64,000 nucleotides of DNA from Rhodocyclaceae bacterium (lineage in GTDB: Bacteria; Pseudomonadota; Gammaproteobacteria; Burkholderiales; Rhodocyclaceae). The notes beneath the pieces were generated by a model. That model was not told the origin of the DNA. It did no database searches and was given only the letters and a program-made list of their open reading frames with translations. Shown here one piece after another: positions 1 to 8,739 of this stretch (position 1 is the first letter of the stretch; each line of letters opens with the position of its first letter). The position numbers and the translations under genes are program-made. The DNA lies in contig JADKDD010000002.1 of the NCBI GenBank assembly GCA_016718525.1, forward strand, positions 124,001-188,000, in the 5' to 3' direction.

Positions 1-1123
1 GGACGATCCCAAGCGCGAGGCAGTTGGCCAGAATTCCCGAACCGCCAAAGCTCATCAAGGGCAGCGTAAGGCCTTTTGTTGGAAGCAAGCCCATGTTCAC
101 GCCCATGTTGATGAAGCTTTGAACGCCTAGCCAAATCCCTATCCCTTGGGCAACCAGGGCCGGATAAACACGATCAAGTAGCAGCGCCTGACGCCCGATG
201 GCAAAACAACGCTGTACCAGAACTGCAAACAGGCAAACGACGACGGTCACACCGACGAAACCAAGTTCTTCGGCAATTACCGCAAGCAGGAAGTCGGTAT
301 GGGCTTCAGGCAGGTAGAAAAGTTTTTCAACGCTGGCCCCGAGGCCGACACCAAACCATTCTCCGCGACCGAATGCAATCAACGCGTGCGATAGCTGGTA
401 GCCCTTTCCAAGCGGATCCTGCCACGGATCCATAAACCCGAAAATGCGCTCACGCCGATACGGTGATGACCATATCAGGATGACGAAGGCTATAGCCATG
501 ACCACCAACAACACAGCAAATAACCTTGCATTTATCCCGCCAAGAAAGAGAATGCCGATCGCAATACTGACTACTACGACAAAAGCACCAAAATCAGGCT
601 CGCGCAGCAACAACGCACCAACCAAAACCATGACGACAGCCATTGGTACGAACCCGCGTCGGAAACTGGTCATGTCGGTCAATTTGCGCGTGGTGTAGTC
701 AGCGGCATACAGCACTGCAAAGAGTTTCATTAGTTCGGACGGCTGCAGGTTGGCCGGGCCCAACGCTAACCACCGCTGTGCACCATTGACCGAGCGTCCG
801 ACATACGGAATAAGTACCAGCAACAAAAGCAAAACACCAAGCGCAAAAGCCCATGGCGATATCTGTTGCCATAATCGAAGCGGCACCTGAAACGCGACAA
901 CGCCGGCGATTGTACCGATCACCAGAAATACGCTGTGTCGCAGCAAAAAATAGTTTGACCTGTGCCCGGTAAATCCGCTGCCTTCGGCCAGGGCGATCGA
1001 CGATGAGTAGACCATCACCAATCCCAGCAGCAGGAGCCCAAGTGCTGACCAAACCAGCAATGGATCCAGTTCGCCCGAGCTCTTGGCTTGTGCCATTGAC
1101 GGGTAAGTGGCGACTGAACTCAC
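1..1123 (-). CDS. ftsW: Peptidoglycan glycosyltransferase FtsW, 3' end cut by window edge
   Basis: FtsW is a SEDS-family integral membrane glycan polymerase that works with FtsI at the division septum. The reading frame runs off the left edge after about 374 codons, so only the last few residues are missing. Visible motifs include YLPEAHTDF in the large periplasmic loop and GLTLPLMSFGGSG near the C-terminus, both typical of FtsW. The proposed start is a GTG at 1123 that overlaps the murD stop (GTGA) and follows an AGGTGAAGGG Shine-Dalgarno-like stretch. An in-frame ATG at 1096 is the alternative start. It is the last visible gene of the dcw cluster and should be cotranscribed with murD. Confidence 0.93.
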   Translation of the reverse strand, partial: MSSVATYPSMAQAKSSGELDPLLVWSALGLLLLGLVMVYSSSIALAEGSGFTGHRSNYFLLRHSVFLVIGTIAGVVAFQVPLRLWQQISPWAFALGVLLLLLVLIPYVGRSVNGAQRWLALGPANLQPSELMKLFAVLYAADYTTRKLTDMTSFRRGFVPMAVVMVLVGALLLREPDFGAFVVVVSIAIGILFLGGINARLFAVLLVVMAIAFVILIWSSPYRRERIFGFMDPWQDPLGKGYQLSHALIAFGRGEWFGVGLGASVEKLFYLPEAHTDFLLAVIAEELGFVGVTVVVCLFAVLVQRCFAIGRQALLLDRVYPALVAQGIGIWLGVQSFINMGVNMGLLPTKGLTLPLMSFGGSGILANCLALGIV

Positions 1124-2520
1124 AGCAAGCCCTTCACCTCAGTCACGAACACCTGGGCCCGGTGTTCATAGTTGCGGAACATATCGAAACTTGCGCAGGC
1201 GGGCGAAAGCAAAACCGCGTCGCCGGGCCTGGATAGCCGATGCGCACGATTTACGGCATCTCGCATATCGCTGGCCATCTCCATGGCGACGCCGCAATTG
1301 ACCAAGGTTTTCTCTATCAAGGGCCCGTCGCGACCGATCAATACTACCGCGCGGGCATGACGCTTAACCGCCTTTGTCAGGTGTGAGAAATCTTGCCCTT
1401 TACCATCGCCGCCGAGAATTACCACGACCTTGCGCTGCAGGCCTTCCAGCGCCGCAATAGTGGCACCAACGTTGGTACCCTTTGAGTCGTCGTACCAACA
1501 CACATTGTTTATCTCGGCAACTTTCTCAACCCGATGAGGCAAGCCATTGAATGTCTTGAGTGCCGGAACAAAACTGGCGGCTTCGTAACCTAGAGCGGTA
1601 CACAATGCCAGCGCAGCCAATGCATTCGAGGCATTGTGCAAGCCACTCATGGGTAATTCATCAATTGGCAAAAGGCGTTGCTCACCTTGCACCATCCACA
1701 GCACCTCGCCAAACTCGGCCAGACCGAAGTCTTGCGGCCTGGATGGCGCGTCGAGGCCAAAGCTGAGAGTTTGGCGGCCGGTCAGGGCCATTCGTTTGAC
1801 TCGGGTATCAGCACGGTTCAAGACCTGCACTCCATTACCCTGGAAAACACGGGCCTTTGTTGATGCGTATTCATTGAGATCGATATAACGATCAAGATGA
1901 TCTTCAGAAACGTTAAGTACGGTTGCGGCCGCCGCTCCCAAACTGATCGTCGTTTCAAGTTGAAAGCTGGAGAGCTCGAGCACCCACAAGTCCGGCAATT
2001 CCCCTTGATCCTGAAAATCCATCAACGCTGCCAATGCGGCAGGCGAAATATTGCCGGCAACACCGATACGCTTGCCGGTTGACGCCAGCAAATGCCCGGT
2101 CAGTGCAGTTGTCGTGGTCTTACCGTTGGTTCCGGTAATTGCGATCACCGGTGCAGGGGGTAATGAGTGCGCAAGCGCGCGTAAGCCCTCTGCGAACAAC
2201 TCGATTTCTCCAATCACCGGGATTCCGGCAGCACGTGCATGAATGACTACCATCAGGCCACCCGAAAGCCCCGGCGAGAGCACCAGAACGTCGATGCCGA
2301 CGAGCAATGATTTGTCAAACTCACCAGCGATGAATTCGCTTTCATTGCCGACATGCCAGTTGGTGTTGGTGGCACGCCGTTGCAATTCAGCAAGATACGG
2401 GGGAGCTACCCTGGTGTCTGCCACACGCACGCGCCCACCGTGCCGCATGCACCAAAGCGCTGCCGCCAAACCGGACTCACCAAGGCCGAGAATCAGGATA
2501 TGTTTGCCGGCTAGGTTCAT
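1120..2520 (-). CDS. murD: UDP-N-acetylmuramoyl-L-alanine--D-glutamate ligase MurD
   Basis: MurD is a cytoplasmic ATP-dependent ligase that adds D-glutamate to UDP-MurNAc-L-Ala. The 466-residue product has an N-terminal Rossmann-like domain (GLGESG, residues 12-17), the Mur-ligase ATP loop GTNGKTTTT (about 130-138), and a C-terminal domain with the YDDSKGTN and GDGKGQDF segments. Residues 48-58 (RRATNTNWHVG) are encoded by a copy of the dispersed 28-bp repeat. In E. coli MurD the corresponding stretch is a variable loop, so the insertion may be tolerated. A gap of about 116 bp separates it from mraY, while its stop overlaps the ftsW start. Confidence 0.97.
   Translation of the reverse strand: MNLAGKHILILGLGESGLAAALWCMRHGGRVRVADTRVAPPYLAELQRRATNTNWHVGNESEFIAGEFDKSLLVGIDVLVLSPGLSGGLMVVIHARAAGIPVIGEIELFAEGLRALAHSLPPAPVIAITGTNGKTTTTALTGHLLASTGKRIGVAGNISPAALAALMDFQDQGELPDLWVLELSSFQLETTISLGAAAATVLNVSEDHLDRYIDLNEYASTKARVFQGNGVQVLNRADTRVKRMALTGRQTLSFGLDAPSRPQDFGLAEFGEVLWMVQGEQRLLPIDELPMSGLHNASNALAALALCTALGYEAASFVPALKTFNGLPHRVEKVAEINNVCWYDDSKGTNVGATIAALEGLQRKVVVILGGDGKGQDFSHLTKAVKRHARAVVLIGRDGPLIEKTLVNCGVAMEMASDMRDAVNRAHRLSRPGDAVLLSPACASFDMFRNYEHRAQVFVTEVKGLL
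2355..2382 (-). repeat. Dispersed 28-bp repeat, copy 1 (inside murD)
   Basis: In the minus-strand reading it matches the family consensus CGGCGTG, three variable bases, then CCAGCACCAACTGGC, with A replacing G in the CCAGCACC part. It is read in the murD frame as RR-A-T-N-T-N-W. Confidence 0.75.
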
Positions 2521-2636
2521 CTCGACAGCCCTTGGAAATCAGCAAACCCTTGATGGCACATGAGGCTCACCGGTAACGGGCTTGATCCCGACACCTGGGT
2601 ATTGCGCGGTACTAAAAAAAATTCGCTGCGCATAAC

Positions 2637-3806
2637 TTAACGAATTTTTAGTGTTGCCAAGCCGAACAAGACCAAGAGGATGGTGATGATCCAAAACCTC
2701 ACCACCACTTGCGTCTCTTTCCAGCCGGTTTGCTCAAAATGATGGTGTAACGGTGCCATTCGCAAAATTCTGCGACCGGTGCCATAGCGATGCTTGGTGT
2801 ACTTGAACCAGCTCACCTGCACCATTACCGAGAGTGTTTCGGCGACGAACACGCCACCCATAATGAAGAGCACGATTTCCTGTCGCGCAACAATTGCGAC
2901 TGCGCCCAACGCGGCACCCAGCGCCAGCGCGCCAACGTCACCCATAAACACCTCGGCAGGGTAGGCGTTGAACCACAAGAAGCCGAGTCCGGCACCAGCG
3001 AGAGCGCCGCAAAATACGGTCAGTTCACCCGCGCCAGGAATGTAGGGAAGCAACAAATATTTTGAAAAAACCAGGTTCCCGGCGACATACGCAAAGATCC
3101 CGAGTGCGGCGCCAACCAGTACGGTTGGCATGATCGCTAGTCCGTCCAAACCATCGGTCAAATTGACCGCGTTACTCGTACCAACGATCACCAGATAGGA
3201 AAGAATGATGAAACCAAACATGCCAAGCGGATACGACACGCTTTTGAAGAACGGGACAATCAAGTCAGTCTTGCTTGGAAGTTCCAGCGTAAAGCCGCTG
3301 CCAATCCATTGATACACGAGCTCCAGTACTTTTTCATTATTGGGTGCGGAGATTGAAAATGCCAGATAGACAGCGGCGACCAGACCAATCACTGATTGCC
3401 AGAAAAACTTGCTCCTGGCCGATAGTCCGTCCGGATTCCGGTAAACCACCTTGCGCCAGTCGTCGACCCAGCCGATGGCGCCGAAGCCCAAGGTAACGAT
3501 CAGGACGATCCAGACAAAGCGATTCGCTAAATCGGCCCACAGAAGCGTCGATACGGCAACCGATATCAAAATCAGTGCACCACCCATGGTTGGTGTCCCG
3601 GTTTTGATCAGATGCGTTTCCGGGCCATCATTGCGCACCGACTGGCCGATCTTCTTCGCCGCCAACCAGCGAATGACCAGCGGGCCGAAGGCAAACGAAA
3701 TCGCCAAGGCAGTCATCGTCGCCAGCACTGCACGCAGTGTAATGTAGGTAAACACATTGAAGCCGCGCATGTCTATTGCCAGCCATTGGGCGAGTTCAAG
3801 CAGCAT
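2637..3806 (-). CDS. mraY: Phospho-N-acetylmuramoyl-pentapeptide transferase MraY
   Basis: MraY is a polytopic inner-membrane enzyme that transfers phospho-MurNAc-pentapeptide to undecaprenyl phosphate, giving lipid I. The 389-residue length is typical. Motifs include the MGG segment near residue 72, NLTDGLDGLA, FNAYPAEVFMGDVG (Asp-containing catalytic loop) and the HHHFE motif near the C-terminus. The ATG at 3806 is chosen because GGGAG lies six bases upstream; a longer frame using TTG at 3818 would add four residues. It lies 24 bp after murF in the same operon. Confidence 0.97.
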   Translation of the reverse strand: MLLELAQWLAIDMRGFNVFTYITLRAVLATMTALAISFAFGPLVIRWLAAKKIGQSVRNDGPETHLIKTGTPTMGGALILISVAVSTLLWADLANRFVWIVLIVTLGFGAIGWVDDWRKVVYRNPDGLSARSKFFWQSVIGLVAAVYLAFSISAPNNEKVLELVYQWIGSGFTLELPSKTDLIVPFFKSVSYPLGMFGFIILSYLVIVGTSNAVNLTDGLDGLAIMPTVLVGAALGIFAYVAGNLVFSKYLLLPYIPGAGELTVFCGALAGAGLGFLWFNAYPAEVFMGDVGALALGAALGAVAIVARQEIVLFIMGGVFVAETLSVMVQVSWFKYTKHRYGTGRRILRMAPLHHHFEQTGWKETQVVVRFWIITILLVLFGLATLKIR

Positions 3807-3830
3807 TCGAGCTCCCAATCATCATTTTGT

Positions 3831-5201
3831 TCATTTGGTTTCCTCCGCTACTGCATCCGCCACGCGCTCCATGCGCATAAAACGCGAACCCTTAATAAGC
3901 ACTGTGGTCTGTTCATCAAGCTCGGCCGACAGGGTCTTGATCAATGAATCGATCGTTCCAAAATGATGGGCACCGTCGCCAAAATTCGCCGCAGTAGCCC
4001 GTGAATGTTCACCTATGCAGAGCAATAGATCGATGCCGTGGCTTTTGGCATAACCACCGATCTCGTCGTGATACTGACCAGCTTGCTCTCCGACTTCTCC
4101 CATATCGCCGATCACCAGAATGCGTTTGCCGGGAATTGCCGACAACACATCGACGGCAGCCCGTACTGAGTCGGGGTTTGCGTTGTAGCTGTCGTCAATA
4201 ATTGCTGCGCCGGTGATGCCGCGGCGGCGTTGCAGACGTCCTTTAACCGCAGTGAATCCTCCCAGCCCGCGCGCGACAGAATCAAGTGGAACGCCGACCG
4301 CCAGACATGCCGCTGCCGCCATTGCAGCGTTGCGTGCGTTGTGCACACCCGGAACAGCGAGTGCAACTTCGCTTACGCCCCATGGCGTTCGCAAGGTCAG
4401 ATCGCCACCCAAAGCAGAGGCGTCAAACGTCACGGCAACGTCAGCACTGCCAGCAAATCCTGCGCTCAGTACTTGGCGTTTGCCTGCCCGCTGCCGCCAC
4501 AGATCCGCGTAATCGTCATCTGCGTTGATGACCGCAATGCCATCATCCGTGAGCGCGTCAATCAGCGCAGCATGTTCATCCGCAACCGCGCCAACCGTCT
4601 TCATGAATTCCTGATGTTCTCGCTGTGCATTGTTGATCAACGCGACAGTTGGCTGTGCGACCGAAGCAAGAACGCCGGTTTCACCCGGATGGTTCATGCC
4701 GATTTCAAACACGGCGGCATCAAGTTCATCCTTCAAGCGCAAAACCATCAATGGCAGACCAATCTCGTTATTGAGATTCCCTGCCGTCGCCAGTACGCGG
4801 TGTTCGCCATAATGCGCCGCCAAGATCGCCGCGCACATTCCCTTGACAGTCGTCTTCCCATTGCTGCCTACTACCCCGATGACCGGCAGGAAAAATTTTT
4901 GCCGCCAGTAAAGCGCCAATTGCGCCAGAGCAATCAATGGCTCATCCACGACTAACAAACGCGGGTCGAAATGTTCCTCGGCGTAGTTGCGGTTCACAAT
5001 GGCGGCAACAGCACCACGTTGCAAGACATCAAAGACATAATCATGCCCATCAAAGCGCTCACCCTTGAGCGCTACAAACAAGTTTCCGTTCCCGATGTTT
5101 CTGGAGTCCGTGGATACGGCATTGATCACGTGATCACTCATCGTCGAGTCGCATGCGGACCCCAATGTTTTCGCTGCATCACCCAACCGGAGCACCGTCA
5201 T
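3831..5201 (-). CDS. murF: UDP-N-acetylmuramoyl-tripeptide--D-alanyl-D-alanine ligase MurF
   Basis: MurF adds D-Ala-D-Ala to the UDP-MurNAc-tripeptide, finishing the cytoplasmic pentapeptide precursor. The 456-residue product has the N-terminal substrate domain (STDSRNIGNGNLFVALKGE), the ATP loop GSNGKTTVKG, the EIGMNHPGE segment, and the DDSYNANPDS motif of the C-terminal part. The start ATG overlaps the murE stop in an ATGA arrangement, which implies translational coupling. Nothing unusual is seen apart from its normal place in the dcw cluster. Confidence 0.97.
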   Translation of the reverse strand: MTVLRLGDAAKTLGSACDSTMSDHVINAVSTDSRNIGNGNLFVALKGERFDGHDYVFDVLQRGAVAAIVNRNYAEEHFDPRLLVVDEPLIALAQLALYWRQKFFLPVIGVVGSNGKTTVKGMCAAILAAHYGEHRVLATAGNLNNEIGLPLMVLRLKDELDAAVFEIGMNHPGETGVLASVAQPTVALINNAQREHQEFMKTVGAVADEHAALIDALTDDGIAVINADDDYADLWRQRAGKRQVLSAGFAGSADVAVTFDASALGGDLTLRTPWGVSEVALAVPGVHNARNAAMAAAACLAVGVPLDSVARGLGGFTAVKGRLQRRRGITGAAIIDDSYNANPDSVRAAVDVLSAIPGKRILVIGDMGEVGEQAGQYHDEIGGYAKSHGIDLLLCIGEHSRATAANFGDGAHHFGTIDSLIKTLSAELDEQTTVLIKGSRFMRMERVADAVAEETK

Positions 5202-6694
5202 GTTGGTCGCTCCATTGCGATACCATCGATTTGACGGCGTGTCGTCAGCACCAACTCAGCGGCACGCATATCCGAAAACGGAGTTCGAACACCCTTAATT
5301 TCCTGATATGGCTCGTGCCCCTTCCCTGCCAATAGCACAACGTCCTGACTACCCGCCATCGAAATAGCTGTGCTGATCGCCCTTCCCCGATCGATCTCAA
5401 CCTGAGGCCGGCCGTGCATTCCTTTAAGGATGTCCGCAACGATGTGTTCCGGATCTTCATTGCGCGGATTGTCGCTGGTGACAATGACGCGATCAGCGAA
5501 AGTCTCGGCAACAGCGCCCATTTGCGGTCGCTTGCCCGGATCACGCGCACCCCCGCAACCGAAAACACAAAGCAATTTCCCGGCGCGACTGTCGGCAGTC
5601 TCGCGCAACACATTCAATGCCTTTTCAAGTGCATCGGGGGTATGTGCATAGTCGACCACCACCAGAGGTTCACCTGTTCCACCGATGCTTTCCATCCTGC
5701 CCGGCGGCGCATGCACCGCGGTCAGCGCGCGTGCAATAGCTGACATGTTGTACCCACGCACAAGCAAGGCGCCGATCAGCGCCAGCAAATTCGCCACATT
5801 GAAGCGCCCGACGACGGGGGCGCTGAAGGGCTGGCCGTCAACCTCGAAGGTCACTCCGGTAGCGCGAAAGCTCAAGTTTTTCGCGATGAGCACCTGATCG
5901 CAACCAGAGTCATTGGCAATCGAATTATCAAGCGTGTAGCCTATCGTTCGAACTTTTCCATGCAGCTTGGCCGCCAATTCACGGCCGAAATAGTCGTCCA
6001 TATTCAATACCGCGGCCTGCAACCCTGGCATTTGAAAGAGCATTTCTTTTGCCAGTGCATAGCGCGCCATGTCGCCGTGGTAATCAAGATGGTCACGCGT
6101 GAGGTTGGTAAATATTGCCACGTCGAAGTCCACCCCGGCAACACGGCGCTGATCCAGACCAATTGAAGATACTTCCATCGCACATGAACTTGCGCCAGCG
6201 GTTACGAGACTGGCCAATGCCGCTTGCAAGGTGATGGCGTCCGGTGTGGTATTGACACTTTCAACTAAATGTCCGGGGAAGCCATTACCCAAGGTACCGA
6301 CGATTCCGCAGCGCTCGTCCAAAACTTCCAGCGCTTGTGCAATCCATTGCGATACCGAGGTCTTGCCGTTGGTACCAGTAACGCCGGCGATCCACATTTT
6401 CTGTGACGGGTGTTCATAGACAAGACTTGCCAACTCACCCAGAAAGTGCCTTATGTTTGACGCAGCCACCAACGGCGTGTCGCCAGCACCAACTGGTGTT
6501 TTCCCGTCCTCGTAGATCACTGCGACTGCGCCGTTTGCAATGGCTTGTGCTGCATAGTTGCGCGCATCGACTTGCTGGCCATTTAGCGCAACAAAGACAT
6601 CACCCGGCAGAACCCGACGAGAGTCTGCACATAGACTCTTGGTGTCTATGCCCATTTTTCCTAGCTCTGCCAGGATTGCAGCCGCGCGGCTCAT
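5198..6694 (-). CDS. murE: UDP-N-acetylmuramoyl-L-alanyl-D-glutamate--2,6-diaminopimelate ligase MurE
   Basis: MurE adds the third residue of the stem peptide. The 498-residue product has GTNGKTS (ATP loop, about residues 105-111), the NTTPDA segment, and DNPRNEDP, the DNPR signature of enzymes that add meso-diaminopimelate rather than lysine. Two copies of the dispersed 28-bp repeat fall inside the gene. One encodes residues 65-76 (TPVGAGDTPLVA) in the N-terminal domain. The other encodes part of the C-terminal tail (ELVLTTRR). The two copies are read in different frames. The gene overlaps ftsI upstream and murF downstream by ATGA junctions. Confidence 0.97.
   Translation of the reverse strand: MSRAAAILAELGKMGIDTKSLCADSRRVLPGDVFVALNGQQVDARNYAAQAIANGAVAVIYEDGKTPVGAGDTPLVAASNIRHFLGELASLVYEHPSQKMWIAGVTGTNGKTSVSQWIAQALEVLDERCGIVGTLGNGFPGHLVESVNTTPDAITLQAALASLVTAGASSCAMEVSSIGLDQRRVAGVDFDVAIFTNLTRDHLDYHGDMARYALAKEMLFQMPGLQAAVLNMDDYFGRELAAKLHGKVRTIGYTLDNSIANDSGCDQVLIAKNLSFRATGVTFEVDGQPFSAPVVGRFNVANLLALIGALLVRGYNMSAIARALTAVHAPPGRMESIGGTGEPLVVVDYAHTPDALEKALNVLRETADSRAGKLLCVFGCGGARDPGKRPQMGAVAETFADRVIVTSDNPRNEDPEHIVADILKGMHGRPQVEIDRGRAISTAISMAGSQDVVLLAGKGHEPYQEIKGVRTPFSDMRAAELVLTTRRQIDGIAMERPT
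5233..5260 (+). repeat. Dispersed 28-bp repeat, copy 2 (murE C-terminal tail)
   Basis: The plus-strand sequence starts GACGGCGTG and continues TCGTCAGCACCAACTCAGC, so the right arm of the stem is degenerate. In murE it is read antisense as L-V-L-T-T-R-R. Confidence 0.7.
6470..6497 (+). repeat. Dispersed 28-bp repeat, copy 3 (murE N-terminal domain)
   Basis: This is one of the copies closest to the consensus: CAACGGCGTG, TCG, then CCAGCACCAACTGG. In murE it is read antisense as P-V-G-A-G-D-T-P-L, a different frame from copy 2. Confidence 0.8.
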
Positions 6695-8424
6695 ATACCT
6701 TCCTTGACGAGTTCTGCATTGGCGATCTGCAGCGGCGCCAACGGCGCATCTGGAGCGACACCCAGACTGCGCAATGCACCAGCCATAACACCGGCGAAGA
6801 CAGGTGCGGCAACGTCTCCGCCATAGTGTTTTCCACCCGACGGCTCATCAATCATGACTGCGACGATCAGACGTGGATCCGATGCGGGCGCAAAACCGAC
6901 AAAAGACGACACATACTTGTTGGCGTAAACCCCGCCCTCAAGTTTGTGTGATGTGCCCGTCTTGCCTGCAACGCGGTATCCTGAAATCTGAGCCAGCGGC
7001 GCGGTCCCACCGTTTTGTACAGCCAACTCCAGCATCGCGCGAACTTCGCGGGCAGTTTGCGCAGAGAAAACCGAGGTACCGGCAGGTGGCGGGGCATCAA
7101 TTCGGACGAGCGACAAGGGCAGCAAGTCCCCATTTCTGGCGAAGACTTGGTAGGCATGGGCCATTTGGAGCAACGTGACTGAAATTCCGTGACCATATGA
7201 CATGGTTGCCTGCTCGATCGGCTTCCAGGTTTTTGCAGGACGCAGGCGACCACCGACTTCACCGGGGAACCCGAGTTTGAGCGGGCTACCGAATCCCAAC
7301 GAGTTGAACATTGCCCACATTTCCGCTGGCGTCATCTGCCCGGCGATTTTTGCCGCACCAACATTGGATGACTTTTGTATGACTTGCGAAACGGTGAGCA
7401 GACCATGCACATGCGCATCCGAAATCGTGGCGGTCCCGATGGTCAACTTTCCTGGCGCGGTTTGAATGAGCGTCTCCGGTCGCACCTTACCTTCCTCCAG
7501 AGCCAGTGCAATGGCGAACGGTTTCATGGTCGACCCCGGTTCGTAGGTATCTGTCAATGCGCGATTGCGAAGCTGGGCACCAACAAGACGCTGGCGATTA
7601 TTTGGGTTGTAGGTGGGGGAGTTGGCAAGCGCCAATATCTCACCAGTTTGGGTATCCAAGACCACAATTCCACCCGCCTTCGCACGGTTCTCGGAAATTG
7701 CCTGTTGCAAGTACCGGTAGGCTAGAAATTGAATTTTTCCATCTAGGGCAAGGACAATGTCTTTGCCCTCTCGTGGAGGACGGATGCTCTCAACGTCTTC
7801 CACTATATTGCCGCGTCGGTCTTTAATTACCCGACGACTGCCGGTCTTACCAGCCAACTGACTGTTAAATGCAAGCTCGATGCCTTCTTGTCCCGCATCC
7901 TCACTACCAGTGAATCCCAGCATGTGCGCAGTCACGTCACCGGCCGGGTAATAGCGCCTGTATTCATCCTGAAAATGAATGCCACCATATTTTCGGGCGG
8001 CCACCCGCTCGGCGAGTTCAGGAGGGATCTGCCGTTTGATATACACAAAGTCGCGCTCGGAGGCTAACTTGTGATTCATCTCACGCAAGTCGACATCAAT
8101 CAGCTTTGATAGGTCCCGCGCTTCTGCCGGCGTAAGCGCAACGTCCTCCGGAATCGCCCACAAAGACTTGACTGGTGTTGAAACAGCGAGCACATCGCCG
8201 TGCCGGTCCGTCACGCGGCCTCGGGTCGCCGAAATGTCGATGACGCGCTCATATCTGGCGCGACCCTTTTCGCCCAAAAAATCGTTGTGAAATCCCTGCA
8301 GATAGGCAGATCGTGCAACGAGTATGCTGAACGCTAGCAGTAACAACCAAAGTAGCAAGCGCTGCCGCCATGCAGGTAGTCGCTGCGACAGTAACGGGCT
8401 GCGGGAAAATCGAACTGATTGCAT
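6691..8424 (-). CDS. ftsI: Peptidoglycan D,D-transpeptidase FtsI (PBP3)
   Basis: FtsI is the septal class B penicillin-binding protein that crosslinks new peptidoglycan with FtsW. The 577-residue product has a short cytoplasmic N-terminus, one membrane segment (about residues 20-40), a pedestal domain with RGRVTDRHGD, and a transpeptidase domain. The active-site motifs are S298-T-M-K301, SSN at 352-354 and KTGT at 488-491. It lies 3 bp after ftsL and overlaps the murE start (ATGA). Confidence 0.97.
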   Translation of the reverse strand: MQSVRFSRSPLLSQRLPAWRQRLLLWLLLLAFSILVARSAYLQGFHNDFLGEKGRARYERVIDISATRGRVTDRHGDVLAVSTPVKSLWAIPEDVALTPAEARDLSKLIDVDLREMNHKLASERDFVYIKRQIPPELAERVAARKYGGIHFQDEYRRYYPAGDVTAHMLGFTGSEDAGQEGIELAFNSQLAGKTGSRRVIKDRRGNIVEDVESIRPPREGKDIVLALDGKIQFLAYRYLQQAISENRAKAGGIVVLDTQTGEILALANSPTYNPNNRQRLVGAQLRNRALTDTYEPGSTMKPFAIALALEEGKVRPETLIQTAPGKLTIGTATISDAHVHGLLTVSQVIQKSSNVGAAKIAGQMTPAEMWAMFNSLGFGSPLKLGFPGEVGGRLRPAKTWKPIEQATMSYGHGISVTLLQMAHAYQVFARNGDLLPLSLVRIDAPPPAGTSVFSAQTAREVRAMLELAVQNGGTAPLAQISGYRVAGKTGTSHKLEGGVYANKYVSSFVGFAPASDPRLIVAVMIDEPSGGKHYGGDVAAPVFAGVMAGALRSLGVAPDAPLAPLQIANAELVKEGI

Positions 8425-8427
8425 GAC

Positions 8428-8739
8428 TCAGTCAAGCTTTGATGCCGCTGAGGGAGCTGCCGTTGACCCACCTTGGACCTCGACCAATATGATCTGGCCC
8501 GTCGGCGGTGATAGCATTTCAAGCTTTTCGCGGGCAAGTTTTTCAATTCGAGCGTGACCTGCCCAAGTACTTTGTTCAAGCTGTAACTGACCCCACTCAA
8601 TATCGAGATCACGGAAGCGCTTTTGCTCGGCCTCCAACTCGATGAACAAACGTCTTGCCCGATGGTTGGAGTTAACAGCGCCCAATGCGCAAAGGACTAC
8701 CAGGATCAGCAATACCATATTGAGCCGAGTCGTACTCAT
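8428..8739 (-). CDS. ftsL: Cell division protein FtsL
   Basis: FtsL is a small bitopic division protein that forms the FtsQLB complex. The 103-residue product has a hydrophobic segment at residues 8-22, then a basic/acidic heptad-like region (about 28-60) consistent with its coiled coil, and the conserved EKLAREKLEM-type segment before a variable tail. Sequence conservation in this family is low, so position between rsmH and ftsI is the main support. Its ATG overlaps the rsmH stop (ATGA). Confidence 0.93.
   Translation of the reverse strand: MSTTRLNMVLLILVVLCALGAVNSNHRARRLFIELEAEQKRFRDLDIEWGQLQLEQSTWAGHARIEKLAREKLEMLSPPTGQIILVEVQGGSTAAPSAASKLD

Noticed and set aside
3711..3730. GTCGCCAGCACTG in mraY partly matches the repeat.
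   Set aside because: The match stops before the loop and covers conserved MraY coding sequence.
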